Both the position numbers and the translations under genes were made by a program. A stretch of DNA of 64,000 bases, from positions 2,154,001 through 2,218,000 of the forward strand of contig NZ_LT827010.1 of assembly GCF_900119315.1 (NCBI RefSeq). The letters run 5' to 3'. Below the pieces are notes generated by a model. It saw nothing but the letters and a program-made list of their open reading frames with translations, was not told the DNA's origin and did not search any database. Origin of the DNA: Actinoplanes sp. SE50/110 (GTDB lineage: Bacteria > Actinomycetota > Actinomycetes > Mycobacteriales > Micromonosporaceae). Below, one piece after another: positions 43,943 to 52,831 of the stretch (position 1 is the stretch's first letter; each line of letters opens with the position of its first letter).

Positions 43943-44713
43943 TCAGCCGCCGACCCGGATCGGGTCCCCGGCCGCGTCCGCCACCTCCATCAGGCTCATC
44001 TCGTGGCGCTCCGCCTCGTAGGCCCGGTGCCCGCCCCGCAGACCGAACAGCCGCTTCGACACCAGCAGGTAGACCACCGCCGCCACATTGATCACCAGGG
44101 TGGCGATCCGGAACCAGGTGAACCGCTCGGTCAGCTCGTAGATCTCGATCGGCAGCCCCAGCGACGTGGCCACCAGCGCGAAATACTCGCCCCAGCGCTT
44201 CAGCAGCCACAGGCCGGTGCCCTCGGCGAGCTGCAACACCCCGTACCCGATCAGCGCGATCCCGGCCCACAACAGCGTGTCCGACCGGGCCTCGACAACC
44301 CGCCGGATGGTGTCCACGACCGCCGAATGCTGCAGATCCCAGCCGATCTTGTCGGTGAACGGCTTGAGCAGCGGAACATCCTCGTGGAACGCCCGCTGCA
44401 CGGCGTCCCGGCTGCCCCGGAACTGGATCACCCCCCAGCCGGCGGCGAGAACCAGGATCCCCTTGACGAACCGCTCCACCGCCAGCAGCCGCAACACGAT
44501 CGCATCCCGCAGCGCCCGCCCCCGCGGCACGAGCGGCGCGTCAGCGGCCGGACCCGACAGCCGCGGCTCACCCAGCACGAAATCCCCGCAGCGCAGACAC
44601 CGCCACACCGGGCCGAGCGCCGTCTCCGCGTGCAGCCGGGCCCGGAACTCCTCCTCGACCGGCGCATACGTCAGATGTCCACGGCGACCGCAGACCCACA
44701 GGTTCACATCCAC
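43943..44713 (-). CDS. DUF2127 membrane protein
   Basis: This 256-aa protein has an N-terminal cytoplasmic domain of about 70 residues with a CLRCGDF zinc-ribbon-like pair of cysteines. Several membrane helices follow (about 78-98, 145-165, 180-200, 215-235). The pattern of ERFVKGILVLAAGW, LLWAGIALIGYGVLQLAEGTGLWLLKRW and EYFALVATSLGLPIEIYEL is that of DUF2127. The role of this family is unknown. The start is ATG 44713, with no clear Shine-Dalgarno sequence. It is on the same strand as the following hypothetical gene but 100 bp away. Confidence 0.8.
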   Translation of the reverse strand: MDVNLWVCGRRGHLTYAPVEEEFRARLHAETALGPVWRCLRCGDFVLGEPRLSGPAADAPLVPRGRALRDAIVLRLLAVERFVKGILVLAAGWGVIQFRGSRDAVQRAFHEDVPLLKPFTDKIGWDLQHSAVVDTIRRVVEARSDTLLWAGIALIGYGVLQLAEGTGLWLLKRWGEYFALVATSLGLPIEIYELTERFTWFRIATLVINVAAVVYLLVSKRLFGLRGGHRAYEAERHEMSLMEVADAAGDPIRVGG

Positions 44714-44815
44714 AGCTCAGTTGATACAACATCGGGTCACCCCCCCCACGACCCGCGGCGGCCGGTACTGCTCCTCGACCGTCCGGGAGCAGGCCGAAGA
44801 AGGCGTCACCCGGGG

Positions 44816-46024
44816 TCAGTGCCGGCCGTCGGGGTCGCAGTATTCGACCTCGTTCGTCGGGAAGAACGGGCCGATCAGGATGCCCCGGCGGAAGGGCAGG
44901 CCGCGGGGCATGTCGTCGGCCGCCGCCTCCATCGTGAACTGCTGCAGGACCTGCAGGCGGCGACCGGCGATCCGGACCGGGCGGCGGACCACGTACAGGG
45001 CGGACCACGGGCATTCGTAGTAGCAGGTGCCGCCGCCGGGGGTGCGCAGCGGGGTGATGTCGCCGGCGGCGAGGGCGGCGTCGATGTCGGCTTTGACGGC
45101 GAGGGTCGCGGCCGGGTCCGGGTCGTATTCCCAGAGTTCGCTGATGGCCTGGATCGCCCGGTGGTCGCGCTGCCAGCGGGGGAGGGTGACGCGGTCGGTG
45201 AGGCACCACGGGTCGAAGCGGGCGCCGCCGGGGAGGGTGGCCGGGTCGGGGCGGGCGATGGGGCGCAGCGCGCGGTAGCTGTCGAGGAGGCCGGGCATGG
45301 CGGCCAGCTGGCCGGCGTGGAACCAGAGTTCCAGGGCCTGCTTGAGGTTGTTCTCGATCAGCTCGTGCAGGGCGGGGTTGTGCTGGGTGGTGCGCAGGCC
45401 GACCGCGTAGTCGGCGGCCGCGGCGGCTTCGGCGACGAGCTGCTTGAGCCGGTTGAAGGCTTTGCGGCGGTTGTCCGGGACGCCGGCCTTCTCCAGGGCG
45501 AACAGGGCGACGTCGACGTGTTCGCGGACCGGGGGGACGGCGGCCAGTAACGCGCTGAGGTGTTCCGGCGGGCACGGTTCGACCTCGGCCCACATCGGCA
45601 GTCCGGCGGGCAGGCCCAGCTCGGCGCTGATGTCGTAGTCCGGGTTGACGCGGGCCTGCCGGGCCCGGGACACCCAACCCTCGACGGCGCTGAACCAGCG
45701 CGCGGTCTGCTCGTAGGTGACCGGCGGCACGTAGCCGACCGTGCCCGGGTTGGCGGCGTAGTCGGCGTCGAGGAAGGTTTCGCCGAGGGTCTGCAGAACG
45801 AAGCCGTTCCATGCGGCCAGCAGCTGGCTGCCGATCGCGACCGGGGCGTTCCACACCGAGGTCCCGTCGGCGCCGAGCTGCTCGCGAACCTTCTCCGCGG
45901 CCATCAGCTCGTCGTAGGCCACCCGGCCCGCGGTGCGCAACGCCTCCAGCAGGGACGCGTCGCGTTCCCGGCCGAGGGTGGCGCGCATCCGGGTCATCAG
46001 GGTCGGATTCAACGGGTCGGCCAT
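44816..46024 (-). CDS. Conserved hypothetical protein
   Basis: This 402-aa soluble protein has no recognisable catalytic motif. It starts DPLNPTLMTRMRATLGRERDASLLEAL and carries helix-rich segments and Trp-rich motifs (TARWFSAVEGWVSRA, RWQRDHRAIQAISELWEYDPDP). The C-terminal part ends with FPTNEVEYCDPDGRH and includes GTCYYECPWSALYVVRRP. I cannot assign a family. ATG 46024 follows AAGGAAC. It is 50 bp from the cation efflux gene on the same strand, so they may be cotranscribed. Confidence 0.75.
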   Translation of the reverse strand: MADPLNPTLMTRMRATLGRERDASLLEALRTAGRVAYDELMAAEKVREQLGADGTSVWNAPVAIGSQLLAAWNGFVLQTLGETFLDADYAANPGTVGYVPPVTYEQTARWFSAVEGWVSRARQARVNPDYDISAELGLPAGLPMWAEVEPCPPEHLSALLAAVPPVREHVDVALFALEKAGVPDNRRKAFNRLKQLVAEAAAAADYAVGLRTTQHNPALHELIENNLKQALELWFHAGQLAAMPGLLDSYRALRPIARPDPATLPGGARFDPWCLTDRVTLPRWQRDHRAIQAISELWEYDPDPAATLAVKADIDAALAAGDITPLRTPGGGTCYYECPWSALYVVRRPVRIAGRRLQVLQQFTMEAAADDMPRGLPFRRGILIGPFFPTNEVEYCDPDGRH

Positions 46025-46074
46025 CGGGTTCCTTCACTTCTCGGCGCGGGGTCGTCCACGGTAGCGGCCGGCGG

Positions 46075-47088
46075 CTACACCCGGTACGACTCGCCGTGCG
46101 AGTCGACGCAGTGCCCGCCCGGGTCGGCGAGGTCGACCTCGTAGCCGGTGGACCGGGTGGGGTCGGTGTCGGCGTGGTCGACCTGCAGCGTGCTGTGGGT
46201 GATCTTGTAGTCGCGGCGGAGCAGGCTCTCGATATCGGAGCGGACGGCGTGGCAGTCCAGGCCTTCGGCGACCAGCACGTGCGCGGAGAGCGCCGGCTGG
46301 CCGGAGGTGATCTGCCAGACGTGCAGGTCGTGGAGTTCGACGACGCCGGGGACGCCGGCCAGGCGGGCGCCGAGGGCGGGCGGGTCGATGCCGGTGGGCG
46401 CGGCCTCCAGGAAGATCCGGCCGGATTCGCGGATCAGGCCCACCCCGGCCTTGACCATCAGCACCACGACGATCAGGGTGGCGATCGGGTCGGCCCGGGT
46501 GAAACCGGTGGTCACCATGATCACGCCGGCGATCGCGGTGGCGATGAAGGCGAACAGGTCGTTGAGGACGTGCTGGAAGGCGCCTTCGACGTTGAGGCTG
46601 GACCGGTTGGCCCGGCTCATCGCCCAGGCGGCGCCCAGGTTGACCACGATCCCGACCAGCGCGGTGATCAGGACCAGGCGGCCGGCGACCGGGGGCGCTT
46701 CGATCAGGCGGCGGATCGACTCGACGCCGAGCCAGACCGCGAGGATCAGCATGGTCAGGCCGTTGGCCTGGGCGGACAGGATCTCGGCGCGTTTGAGGCC
46801 GAAGGTGTAGCCGCCTCGCGGCGGGCGGGCCGCCAGCCGCATCGCGACCAGGGCGAGCACGATCGCGCCGGCGTCGGTGAGCATGTGGGCGGCGTCGGAG
46901 AGCAGGGCGAGCGAGTGGGCGATGAGACCGGCCACCACCTCGCCGATCATGAACGCGCCGATCAGGCCGAGGGCGAGGCTCAGCCAGCGCCGGTCGGCGT
47001 CGGCGGCGACCCCGTGACTGTGCCCGCCGTGGTCATGGTCATGGCCGTGATCATGGTGCTCGTGCTCGTGCTCGTGTGCGTGGTCCAT
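46075..47088 (-). CDS. Cation diffusion facilitator (CzcD-type) metal efflux transporter
   Basis: This 337-aa membrane protein exports divalent metal ions such as zinc. The N-terminus is very rich in His (about 30 residues, a metal-binding tail). The six-helix core has the CDF metal site in SLALLSDAAHMLTDAGAIV (HxxxD-type) and the matching DLFAFIATAIAGVI segment. The C-terminal cytoplasmic domain (about 210-337) includes VVELHDLHVWQITSGQPALSAHVLV. It looks like a complete transporter with a ferredoxin-like cytoplasmic end. The gene is on the minus strand alone, no metal regulator adjacent. Confidence 0.92.
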   Translation of the reverse strand: MDHAHEHEHEHHDHGHDHDHGGHSHGVAADADRRWLSLALGLIGAFMIGEVVAGLIAHSLALLSDAAHMLTDAGAIVLALVAMRLAARPPRGGYTFGLKRAEILSAQANGLTMLILAVWLGVESIRRLIEAPPVAGRLVLITALVGIVVNLGAAWAMSRANRSSLNVEGAFQHVLNDLFAFIATAIAGVIMVTTGFTRADPIATLIVVVLMVKAGVGLIRESGRIFLEAAPTGIDPPALGARLAGVPGVVELHDLHVWQITSGQPALSAHVLVAEGLDCHAVRSDIESLLRRDYKITHSTLQVDHADTDPTRSTGYEVDLADPGGHCVDSHGESYRV

Positions 47089-47221
47089 ACCCAGGGCCTC
47101 TTCTCCCGCTTGCAGTCGACGAGCCTACGCCGCCCACGCCGGTACGATGGCGGCCCCGGGCGGAGCTGACCGACGTACCGGCCGATCGGAAGCGGCCGGA
47201 ACGCCGGCGGACCGGAAGCGG

Positions 47222-47638
47222 TCAGGCGGTCCAGGGGCCGACGCCGCCGACCCGGTCGACCCGGTAACGGGCGATCCACCCCTCGGCGCGTGGTGCCGGG
47301 AACGTCTGCTCCGGCCCGAGGTAGACCTTGGCCAGCCGATCCAGCAGGTCCCATGCCCGGCCGGTGTGTTCGAGCGTGGCGTGGCAGCGCAGCACCGCAT
47401 GCTCGGCCAGGAAGACGCCGGGCCGGCGCGGGGCGTCGAAGGAGAGCACGACCCGCGGGTCCCGCTCGATGTTGCGCAGCTTGGTCCGCCAGCCGAGGTG
47501 GCCGCTGACGACGTCGTCGCCGTCCAGCCCGATCCAGATGGCGGACACCTGGGGGCTGCCGTTCGCGTTGGTGGTGCTCAGATGGGCGATGGGTCCGGAT
47601 TCGATCAGATCGCGGAGTTCCTTCGGCAGAGCGCTCAT
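47222..47638 (-). CDS. Pyridoxamine 5'-phosphate oxidase-family flavin-binding protein
   Basis: This 138-aa protein has the split beta-barrel flavin-binding fold. It contains GPIAHLSTTNANGSPQVSAIWIGLDGDDVV at the N-terminus and DPRVVLSFDAPRRPG in the middle, the usual PPOX/F420-binding pattern. Actinobacterial members of this size often bind F420. I start at ATG 47638 (MSALPKELRDLI); the frame extended to 47785 overlaps the divergent gene upstream. The substrate is unknown. Confidence 0.86.
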   Translation of the reverse strand: MSALPKELRDLIESGPIAHLSTTNANGSPQVSAIWIGLDGDDVVSGHLGWRTKLRNIERDPRVVLSFDAPRRPGVFLAEHAVLRCHATLEHTGRAWDLLDRLAKVYLGPEQTFPAPRAEGWIARYRVDRVGGVGPWTA

Positions 47639-47767
47639 CCTCGGACCATAGCGACCGGGCGCTCGCGAGTGCGGATGCTGACGCCGGGCGCCCGCCCGGT
47701 CCGACCCTCCCGGCGAAATCCCGCGAAGGTCACGGTGGTCCGGAGGAGCCGCGGCTAGGGTGAGGAA

Positions 47768-48802
47768 ATGCAGATGATTCGGCATAAATCGCTCAAAATG
47801 GCACTCGCCTTCTCGGTCAGCGCCGGGATGGGACTCGCCGTCGCCGCACCGGCCTCCGCCGCCTCCGTCTGGACGCCGGTGAAGAACACCGCGCTGGCCC
47901 AGCTGATGACCGACGCGGCGGCGCCCTCCCTGGTCACCGGCACCACGCTGCTACCCGCGGGGGTGGCCGGCGCCCGGCTGCTGCCGTCCGGGTCACCCGC
48001 CGGACCGGTGCCCGGCTGGCTGAAGAAGGCCCTGCTCACCGGGAAAGACCTGCCGGAGGGGTATCAGCCGGTGCCGGACGCGCTCAAGGCGTTCAGCGAC
48101 ACCGGCTCCAAGGTCGGCGACTGCGGCACCAAGCCTGCCGACACCAAGCCCGGCGACACCAAGCCCGCCGACACCCCGCCCACCGGCACCAAGCCGCCGG
48201 TCGGCCCCGGCGCCGGCATGCCGGCGCATCCCGGCCCGCGGGCCGCCGTCGCGCCGCCGCCGGTCAACCCGATCAGCCCGCCGCCCGGCCAGACCGCGAC
48301 ACCCGCGCAGCAGCCGGTCGCGCCGCCGCAGCAGCCGGTCGCGCCGCCGCAGAAGCCGACGGTCCCGCCGCCCGCCGACAACCCGCCCGCGAAACCGGCG
48401 GACCCCACGGTCCGGGCCGCGTTCATGAAAGGCGACGCCGGGCCGGTCCTGATCGAGGTGATCAACCCGGCCGGGGACCGCGCCGCCCGCGACATCGTCG
48501 GCCAGGTGGCGCAGGCGCCGCGCCGGTGTCCCTCCTACGACGAGGGCAAGCCGGGCACGCCGGACGCGCTGCACATGGTGACGATGCCGCTCAGCGTGCC
48601 GAAGCTCGGCAACCGGTCGGCGGGCGTGCACTTCGAGGTAGACATGACCAGCCCGCGGGTGACCGTGCACGGCAAGATGATCGCGGTCTCCGTGCGCGGC
48701 GTGGTGGTCACCGTGCTGCTGGCCAACCTGGAGCCGCCGGACCAGCACGAACTGGAGACGATCACGCGGACCGCCGTCCGCAAGGTTCAGCATCAGCGAT
48801 AG
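47768..48802 (+). CDS. Secreted proline-rich protein
   Basis: This 344-aa protein has a signal peptide (core residues about 10-30, cleavage near ASAA). Residues 115-215 are a proline/threonine/lysine-rich linker with short repeats (TKPADTKPGDTKPADTPP; QPVAPPQQPVAPPQKP). A C-terminal globular domain of about 130 residues begins near VRAAFMKGDAGPVLIEVINPAG and ends with the strand-rich RVTVHGKMIAVSVRGVVVTVLLANL. I do not recognise a named domain; similarity to sensor domains of actinobacterial kinases is only a guess. ATG 47768 is the start. Confidence 0.75.
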   Translation: MQMIRHKSLKMALAFSVSAGMGLAVAAPASAASVWTPVKNTALAQLMTDAAAPSLVTGTTLLPAGVAGARLLPSGSPAGPVPGWLKKALLTGKDLPEGYQPVPDALKAFSDTGSKVGDCGTKPADTKPGDTKPADTPPTGTKPPVGPGAGMPAHPGPRAAVAPPPVNPISPPPGQTATPAQQPVAPPQQPVAPPQKPTVPPPADNPPAKPADPTVRAAFMKGDAGPVLIEVINPAGDRAARDIVGQVAQAPRRCPSYDEGKPGTPDALHMVTMPLSVPKLGNRSAGVHFEVDMTSPRVTVHGKMIAVSVRGVVVTVLLANLEPPDQHELETITRTAVRKVQHQR

Positions 48803-48825
48803 CGGACCGTGAGGGAACGGCGGCG

Positions 48826-48985
48826 TCAGATCGACGCCGCCGGTTTCTGCAGGATCTCCTTCGCCCCGGCCGGCAGCGGCTCGCCGTGCCCGGGCAGGAT
48901 CGCCCGCACGTCGAGGGTGGACAACCCCGGCTCCGGTGGTGACGAACAGACGGCGCCGGCTGATCCGGAAGCGGTCATCCGCCAT
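48826..48985 (-). pseudogene. Deletion scar joining a Tat-signal start to an MBL-hydrolase C-terminus
   Basis: On the minus strand an ATG at 48985 begins a twin-arginine-type N-terminus (ISRRRLFVTTGAG). In another frame, 48826-48930 encodes LSTLDVRAILPGHGEPLPAGAKEIL followed by a stop at 48826. That looks like the last residues of a metallo-beta-lactamase fold hydrolase. The middle is missing, so this is either one gene with a large internal deletion and frame change, or two fragments fused. The 71-aa continuous frame from 49041 does not encode a full protein. Confidence 0.6.
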
Positions 48986-49016
48986 GCCTGCCGCATCGGC
49001 TGCCTATTGTGGAGGG

Positions 49017-49361
49017 ATGCCGACCCAGCGCCTGGTGGCACATCTGCGGGAGCTGGGCTTCTCGCCGTACGAGGCGCGCTGCTACGCCGGCCTGCTCGGC
49101 GCCGGTCCGCTGACCGGGTACGCGGTCGCGAAACTCACCGGCGTTCCGCAACCCAAGGTGTACGAGACGCTGCGCCGCCTGGTCGCCCGGGGCGCCGCCG
49201 AGCAGGCGCCCGGCCCGCCGATTCGATTCACCGCCGTCGACCCGCAGGACCTGTTGAACCGGCTGGCCGCCGCGCACGCCGCGCAGATCGCCGCCGTCCG
49301 GGCCGCCGCGGAACAACTGCTGGCACTTAAGATCGGCTCTCGTCGTAGCGAGCACTACTGA
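49017..49361 (+). CDS. TrmB-family transcriptional regulator (HTH only)
   Basis: This 114-aa protein has the TrmB winged-helix: LRELGFSPYEARCYAGLLGAGPLTGYAVAKLTGVPQPKVYETLRRLVARGAAE is the recognition region (residues about 8-65). It stops after a helical extension and lacks the sugar-binding domain of full-length TrmB proteins (usually over 250 aa). ATG 49017 is preceded only by GGAGGG directly adjoining the start, and a TATTGT -10-like element lies at 49005-49010, so the mRNA may be leaderless. It precedes a membrane protein gene by 16 bp, likely an operon. Confidence 0.85.
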   Translation: MPTQRLVAHLRELGFSPYEARCYAGLLGAGPLTGYAVAKLTGVPQPKVYETLRRLVARGAAEQAPGPPIRFTAVDPQDLLNRLAAAHAAQIAAVRAAAEQLLALKIGSRRSEHY

Positions 49362-49377
49362 TTCGAGGCTGCCCCCG

Positions 49378-49983
49378 TTGTCCGCGAACCTGCTGGCCCT
49401 CATCGCCGTCATCCTGCTGCTCACCTACTTCGCGATCCTGGTCGCGCTGCACGTGCGGGACACCCGGCACCACCCGCTGCGCGACGCGGTCAGCGACTAC
49501 GGTGTCGGGCCCACCGCCGGCCGGTTCCGGATCGCGGTGATCGCCAACAGCCTCGGCATCCTGGCCATGACCGGCGCCCTCGCCGACGAGCTCGGCCTGC
49601 TCGGCTTCACCCACAGCGACTACGTCATCCTGCTGCTGATCCCGATCACCCGGCTGGCCCTGGCCTTCTTCCCGGCCGGCATGGACAGCACCCGGACCAC
49701 CTGGACCGGCCGCATCCACCTGATCCTGGCGATCCTCTCGTTCACCTTCGTCTACCTCTCGGTGGCCCAGCTGACCACCCCGCTGACCAGCTTCACCAGC
49801 GACACGGTCGGGCTGCTGCTGCTCACCCTGCGCTGGCTGGCCGCCTTCGGCCTGGCCGCGGTCGTGATCACCATGCTGGCCCCGGCCCTGCGCCCGTTCT
49901 TCGGCCTGGCCGAACGGATCTATCTGGCCACCACCAACCTGTGGTTCCTGGTCGTCGCCCTGTTCCTCACCTTCCACCGATAG
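49378..49983 (+). CDS. DUF998-type membrane protein
   Basis: This 201-aa protein has six or seven hydrophobic segments. It includes HPLRDAVSDYGVGPTAGRF and FFPAGMDSTRTTWTGRIHLILA, features of the DUF998 family of membrane proteins. It has no known enzymatic role. The start TTG 49378 lies 16 bp after the regulator stop; a start further inside would remove the first membrane segment. It is likely cotranscribed with and possibly regulated by the TrmB-type protein. Confidence 0.78.
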   Translation: MSANLLALIAVILLLTYFAILVALHVRDTRHHPLRDAVSDYGVGPTAGRFRIAVIANSLGILAMTGALADELGLLGFTHSDYVILLLIPITRLALAFFPAGMDSTRTTWTGRIHLILAILSFTFVYLSVAQLTTPLTSFTSDTVGLLLLTLRWLAAFGLAAVVITMLAPALRPFFGLAERIYLATTNLWFLVVALFLTFHR

Positions 49984-50044
49984 CCGGCCGGGTGAGCCGT
50001 TACAGTCGGAGGTCCGGCATCGTCGTTCGGCAGGGGATCCCACC

Positions 50045-50506
50045 ATGAGCTACGCCGTTGACTTCACCACCGTCTCGACCACCGGCCTGGAATCGTCACC
50101 GGTCGCCGACGCGCTCGCCGGCCTGCGCGCCAATGAGGCCCGCTACTTCAAGAACAAGTACGACCACGTCTTCACGGTCGAGCCGGCGACCGAAGCCACG
50201 GCGACCGTCGACTGGGTCAGCCACATCCTGAAAGCGGAGCGCGGCATCGTGATCGCCTCCCCGCCCCTGGAAGCCACCCGGTTCCAGGTCGAGAACATCA
50301 AGATGGCGTACGTCTTCTACCGGAGCGGCCTGTCGATCAACGTGATGTACACCGTCGACGAGGGCGGCAAGCGTGCCGTCGGCTTCAAACTCTCCGACGG
50401 CATGGACATCCCGGAGGAACTCGGCGCGTTCAAGTTCGCCCGCCAGAAGTCCAAGCTGGCCGGCACCATCCGCGGCTCCTACTTCGTCATCAAGAACGAG
50501 TACTGA
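50045..50506 (+). CDS. Hypothetical protein
   Basis: This 153-aa soluble protein is unknown. It is basic and beta-rich, with segments ALAGLRANEARYFKNKYDHVFTVE, NIKMAYVFYRSGLSINVMYTVDEGGK and a C-terminus KSKLAGTIRGSYFVIKNEY. The pattern is uniform, with no cysteine. ATG 50045 follows AGGGGATCC. It stands alone between a membrane protein and a secreted protein. Confidence 0.7.
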   Translation: MSYAVDFTTVSTTGLESSPVADALAGLRANEARYFKNKYDHVFTVEPATEATATVDWVSHILKAERGIVIASPPLEATRFQVENIKMAYVFYRSGLSINVMYTVDEGGKRAVGFKLSDGMDIPEELGAFKFARQKSKLAGTIRGSYFVIKNEY

Positions 50507-50589
50507 CCGCGATCGCACTGCGACATCTCTCTGCCGAACGCTGACGGCATTGACGCATCCCGCTATCGCCCCAGCGCGTCGCGGCTATC

Positions 50590-51639
50590 ATGCGGCGCAT
50601 GATCTCGACCGAACACCGTGGACGGCGTGCCGCCGGTTCTCTGAAGACCTGGGCGGCGGGTGCCGTGGGTGTCACCCTCGCCGTTGCCGTCACACCGCAC
50701 GCCGCGCTGGCGTCGGCCTCTCCGGACCTGCGCGCCGAGTCCACCCAGCTCACCGACGTGGTGCAGGCGGGCAGCACGATCGACCTCCCGGTGATCGTGG
50801 ACAACGTGGCCCGGGCGGGTGAGGAGGGCACCACCGCACACGGCGTTTCGATCAGCATCATGGCCGGCGCCGACAGCTTCGTGACCCGGCATGACAACTG
50901 TTGGTACGGCGCCTACAGCACCACCTGCCGGTTTCCGGGCGTCGTCGTCGCGCCCGGCGATCGATACGCGCTCAGTCCGGAGACACCGCTGGCGTACCGG
51001 GTCGCCCCGGACACCCCGGAACTCGAGAACGCCCGGGTGCTGTACTCGGTCCACGCCATGAGCAGCGAGGACGACCAGCCGCCGTGGGACACCCGGCAGG
51101 GTGACGGACCCTCACTGGTGCTGGTCGCAGGACCGGGTGCGAAACCCGCGGACGACCGGAACAACGCCGGCACCATCACGTTCCGCACCGGTCCGAACCC
51201 CACGGACATCGTGGCGGTCGGTACGCAGGTGAGCGCAACCGGCGGTGAGTCGGTCCCGATCGCGTTCGGAGTCCGCAACGACGGCCCGGCGTTCATCGAC
51301 CCGACCAGCGGGCGAGCCGCGTCCAACGGGGAGCCGGTCTGGGTCGACTTCGCCGCGCCGTCCGGTACCGAGGTCGAGTCGATCGATTCCCGATGCGCCC
51401 CGTTCGTCGACGGCGCTGTCGACCGGAGTCGTGCCGGCGCGGCGGGATTCGCGCGGTACGAGTGTGGTCTCGGCGTCATCGACCTGGACGGGTATCCCGT
51501 GGGCTGGTCGGAGCTGTGGAGCGGCACGCTGAAGGTCACCGGTACCGTGTCCGGCCCGGGCACCGTCACCGCGCACATCAGCCAGGCGGAGGGCGATCCG
51601 GCGAACGACACCGCCCCGATCGAGATCACCCAGTCCTGA
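50590..51639 (+). CDS. Secreted beta-sandwich protein
   Basis: This 349-aa protein has an N-terminal signal peptide (core AGAVGVTLAVAVTPHAALA, cleavage near ALA-SA). The mature part is a chain of Ig-like beta domains, with repeated patterns of AGSTIDLPVIVDNVARAG and GGESVPIAFGVRNDGPAF, similar to DUF11/CARDB-like secreted proteins. Cysteines occur in two pairs (NCWYG...TCRF and RCAP...ECGL). No anchoring motif follows, so it is probably released or loosely attached. ATG 50590 and ATG 50599 are both possible starts. Confidence 0.75.
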   Translation: MRRMISTEHRGRRAAGSLKTWAAGAVGVTLAVAVTPHAALASASPDLRAESTQLTDVVQAGSTIDLPVIVDNVARAGEEGTTAHGVSISIMAGADSFVTRHDNCWYGAYSTTCRFPGVVVAPGDRYALSPETPLAYRVAPDTPELENARVLYSVHAMSSEDDQPPWDTRQGDGPSLVLVAGPGAKPADDRNNAGTITFRTGPNPTDIVAVGTQVSATGGESVPIAFGVRNDGPAFIDPTSGRAASNGEPVWVDFAAPSGTEVESIDSRCAPFVDGAVDRSRAGAAGFARYECGLGVIDLDGYPVGWSELWSGTLKVTGTVSGPGTVTAHISQAEGDPANDTAPIEITQS

Positions 51640-51801
51640 GAACGGGCTCGGCGGGAGCGCCATGACCCGCTGACCGGTCTGGTGCCGTCGCCGCCGGCGC
51701 CGCGGATTCCGAGCCGTTCCGGTCGCGGGACGAGGAGTCGGGCAACGGTCGCCATGCTCTCCGGCGCTTCCAGCCGCTGCGCTACCCGATGAGGGGGCAG
51801 G

Positions 51802-51849
51802 GCGTGAAGGCCGTCGCCGGGCCTTCACGCTGAGGTCCCGGCGACGGCC
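51802..51849. terminator. Two mutually exclusive hairpins between convergent genes
   Basis: An 11-bp stem (51802-51812 with 51820-51830, 7-nt loop) and a 13-bp stem (51809-51821 with 51837-51849) share bases and cannot form together. They lie between the secreted-protein stop and the minus-strand peptidase stop, so they may end transcription from each side. Confidence 0.6.
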
Positions 51850-51883
51850 CGGGACCGGAGTTGTTCCGCGGATGGCCAGGTGG

Positions 51884-52717
51884 TCAGTGGTTGTTGGGAC
51901 TGAAGTGCATGTAGTCCTTCAGGGAGTGCCAGCGGCCGCCCCAGTGGAAGCCGCTGCTCGTGAAGGCCAGTTCGGCGCCGCCGGGGTGGATCATTCCGGG
52001 GAGGTAGGGGCCTCGGGGGATCCAGGGGGCGCTGTTCGGCGGGTCCAGGTAGTCGCCGCGGATCATCGGGTTCTGGCGGGGGTTGACGTCGATGGCCAAG
52101 CCGTAGGCGTGCTGCGACCACCGGGTGGTGCCGGCGATGTTGCGGCATTCGTAGCCGCTGGTCAGGGCGGCGCGGTCGGTCAGGTCGGGCATGTTCTCCG
52201 CGAGCGGCTCCATGGCCATGATCGGGAAGTGCCAGGCGTACAGGAGGGCGAAGGCGTTCTGGGTGGCGGGCACGATCGACTCGTTGACGATCAGGCTGCC
52301 GTCGTGCGGGTCGCCGTTGAAGTCCTCGTAGGTGACCCAGACGCGGCGCAGGGCGGTGGCGGGGACGGGGCAGTTCGGGGCGGTGGGGGTGGTGACCGGT
52401 TCGACCCGGGTGTGCCAGGGCGGGCGGGGCCGGTAGGAGGCGGACAGGCGCAGGGCGCTGTCCGGGTGCGGTACGAAATCCGCCGGCAGGTCGTTCCATC
52501 GCTGCAGTTGCCGCGCCTTGAGGCCGTAGCGGGCGGCGATCGCGGGCAGGGTGTCGCCGGGGCGGACGATGTGCGCCGCCGGATGGGTCACCGCTGTGCG
52601 GGGTGGGCCGGCGGGCGCGGCGACGGCCGAACCGGTGGAGGCGGCGGCCGGGAGCGTCAGGAGCGCGGCGAGCAGTCGGGTGAGCACGAACAGGACGTTG
52701 CGGCATGGACGAGGCAC
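51884..52717 (-). CDS. Secreted LysM and M15 (D-Ala-D-Ala carboxypeptidase-like) peptidase
   Basis: This 277-aa protein has a signal peptide (about residues 1-33). A LysM motif at 49-90 (HIVRPGDTLPAIAARYGLKARQLQRWNDL) binds peptidoglycan. The M15_4 (VanY-like) peptidase domain has zinc ligands in TTRWSQHAYGLAIDVNP (HxxxxxxD-type) and the C-terminal HFSPNN. The likely job is trimming peptide cross-links or D-amino acids in the wall. The start is ATG 52717; the gene is divergent from the 1724-aa kinase. Confidence 0.88.
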   Translation of the reverse strand: MPRPCRNVLFVLTRLLAALLTLPAAASTGSAVAAPAGPPRTAVTHPAAHIVRPGDTLPAIAARYGLKARQLQRWNDLPADFVPHPDSALRLSASYRPRPPWHTRVEPVTTPTAPNCPVPATALRRVWVTYEDFNGDPHDGSLIVNESIVPATQNAFALLYAWHFPIMAMEPLAENMPDLTDRAALTSGYECRNIAGTTRWSQHAYGLAIDVNPRQNPMIRGDYLDPPNSAPWIPRGPYLPGMIHPGGAELAFTSSGFHWGGRWHSLKDYMHFSPNNH

Positions 52718-52831
52718 GGCGGGCGCGGATGGCCCGTACGTCCATCAAAAGGTTCGACAACCGGTGGCCGGGAACGTTCAGATTCGGCGGCGAGCGGTCG
52801 ATGAGCAGGAGTGCAGACAGATACGGAATGA

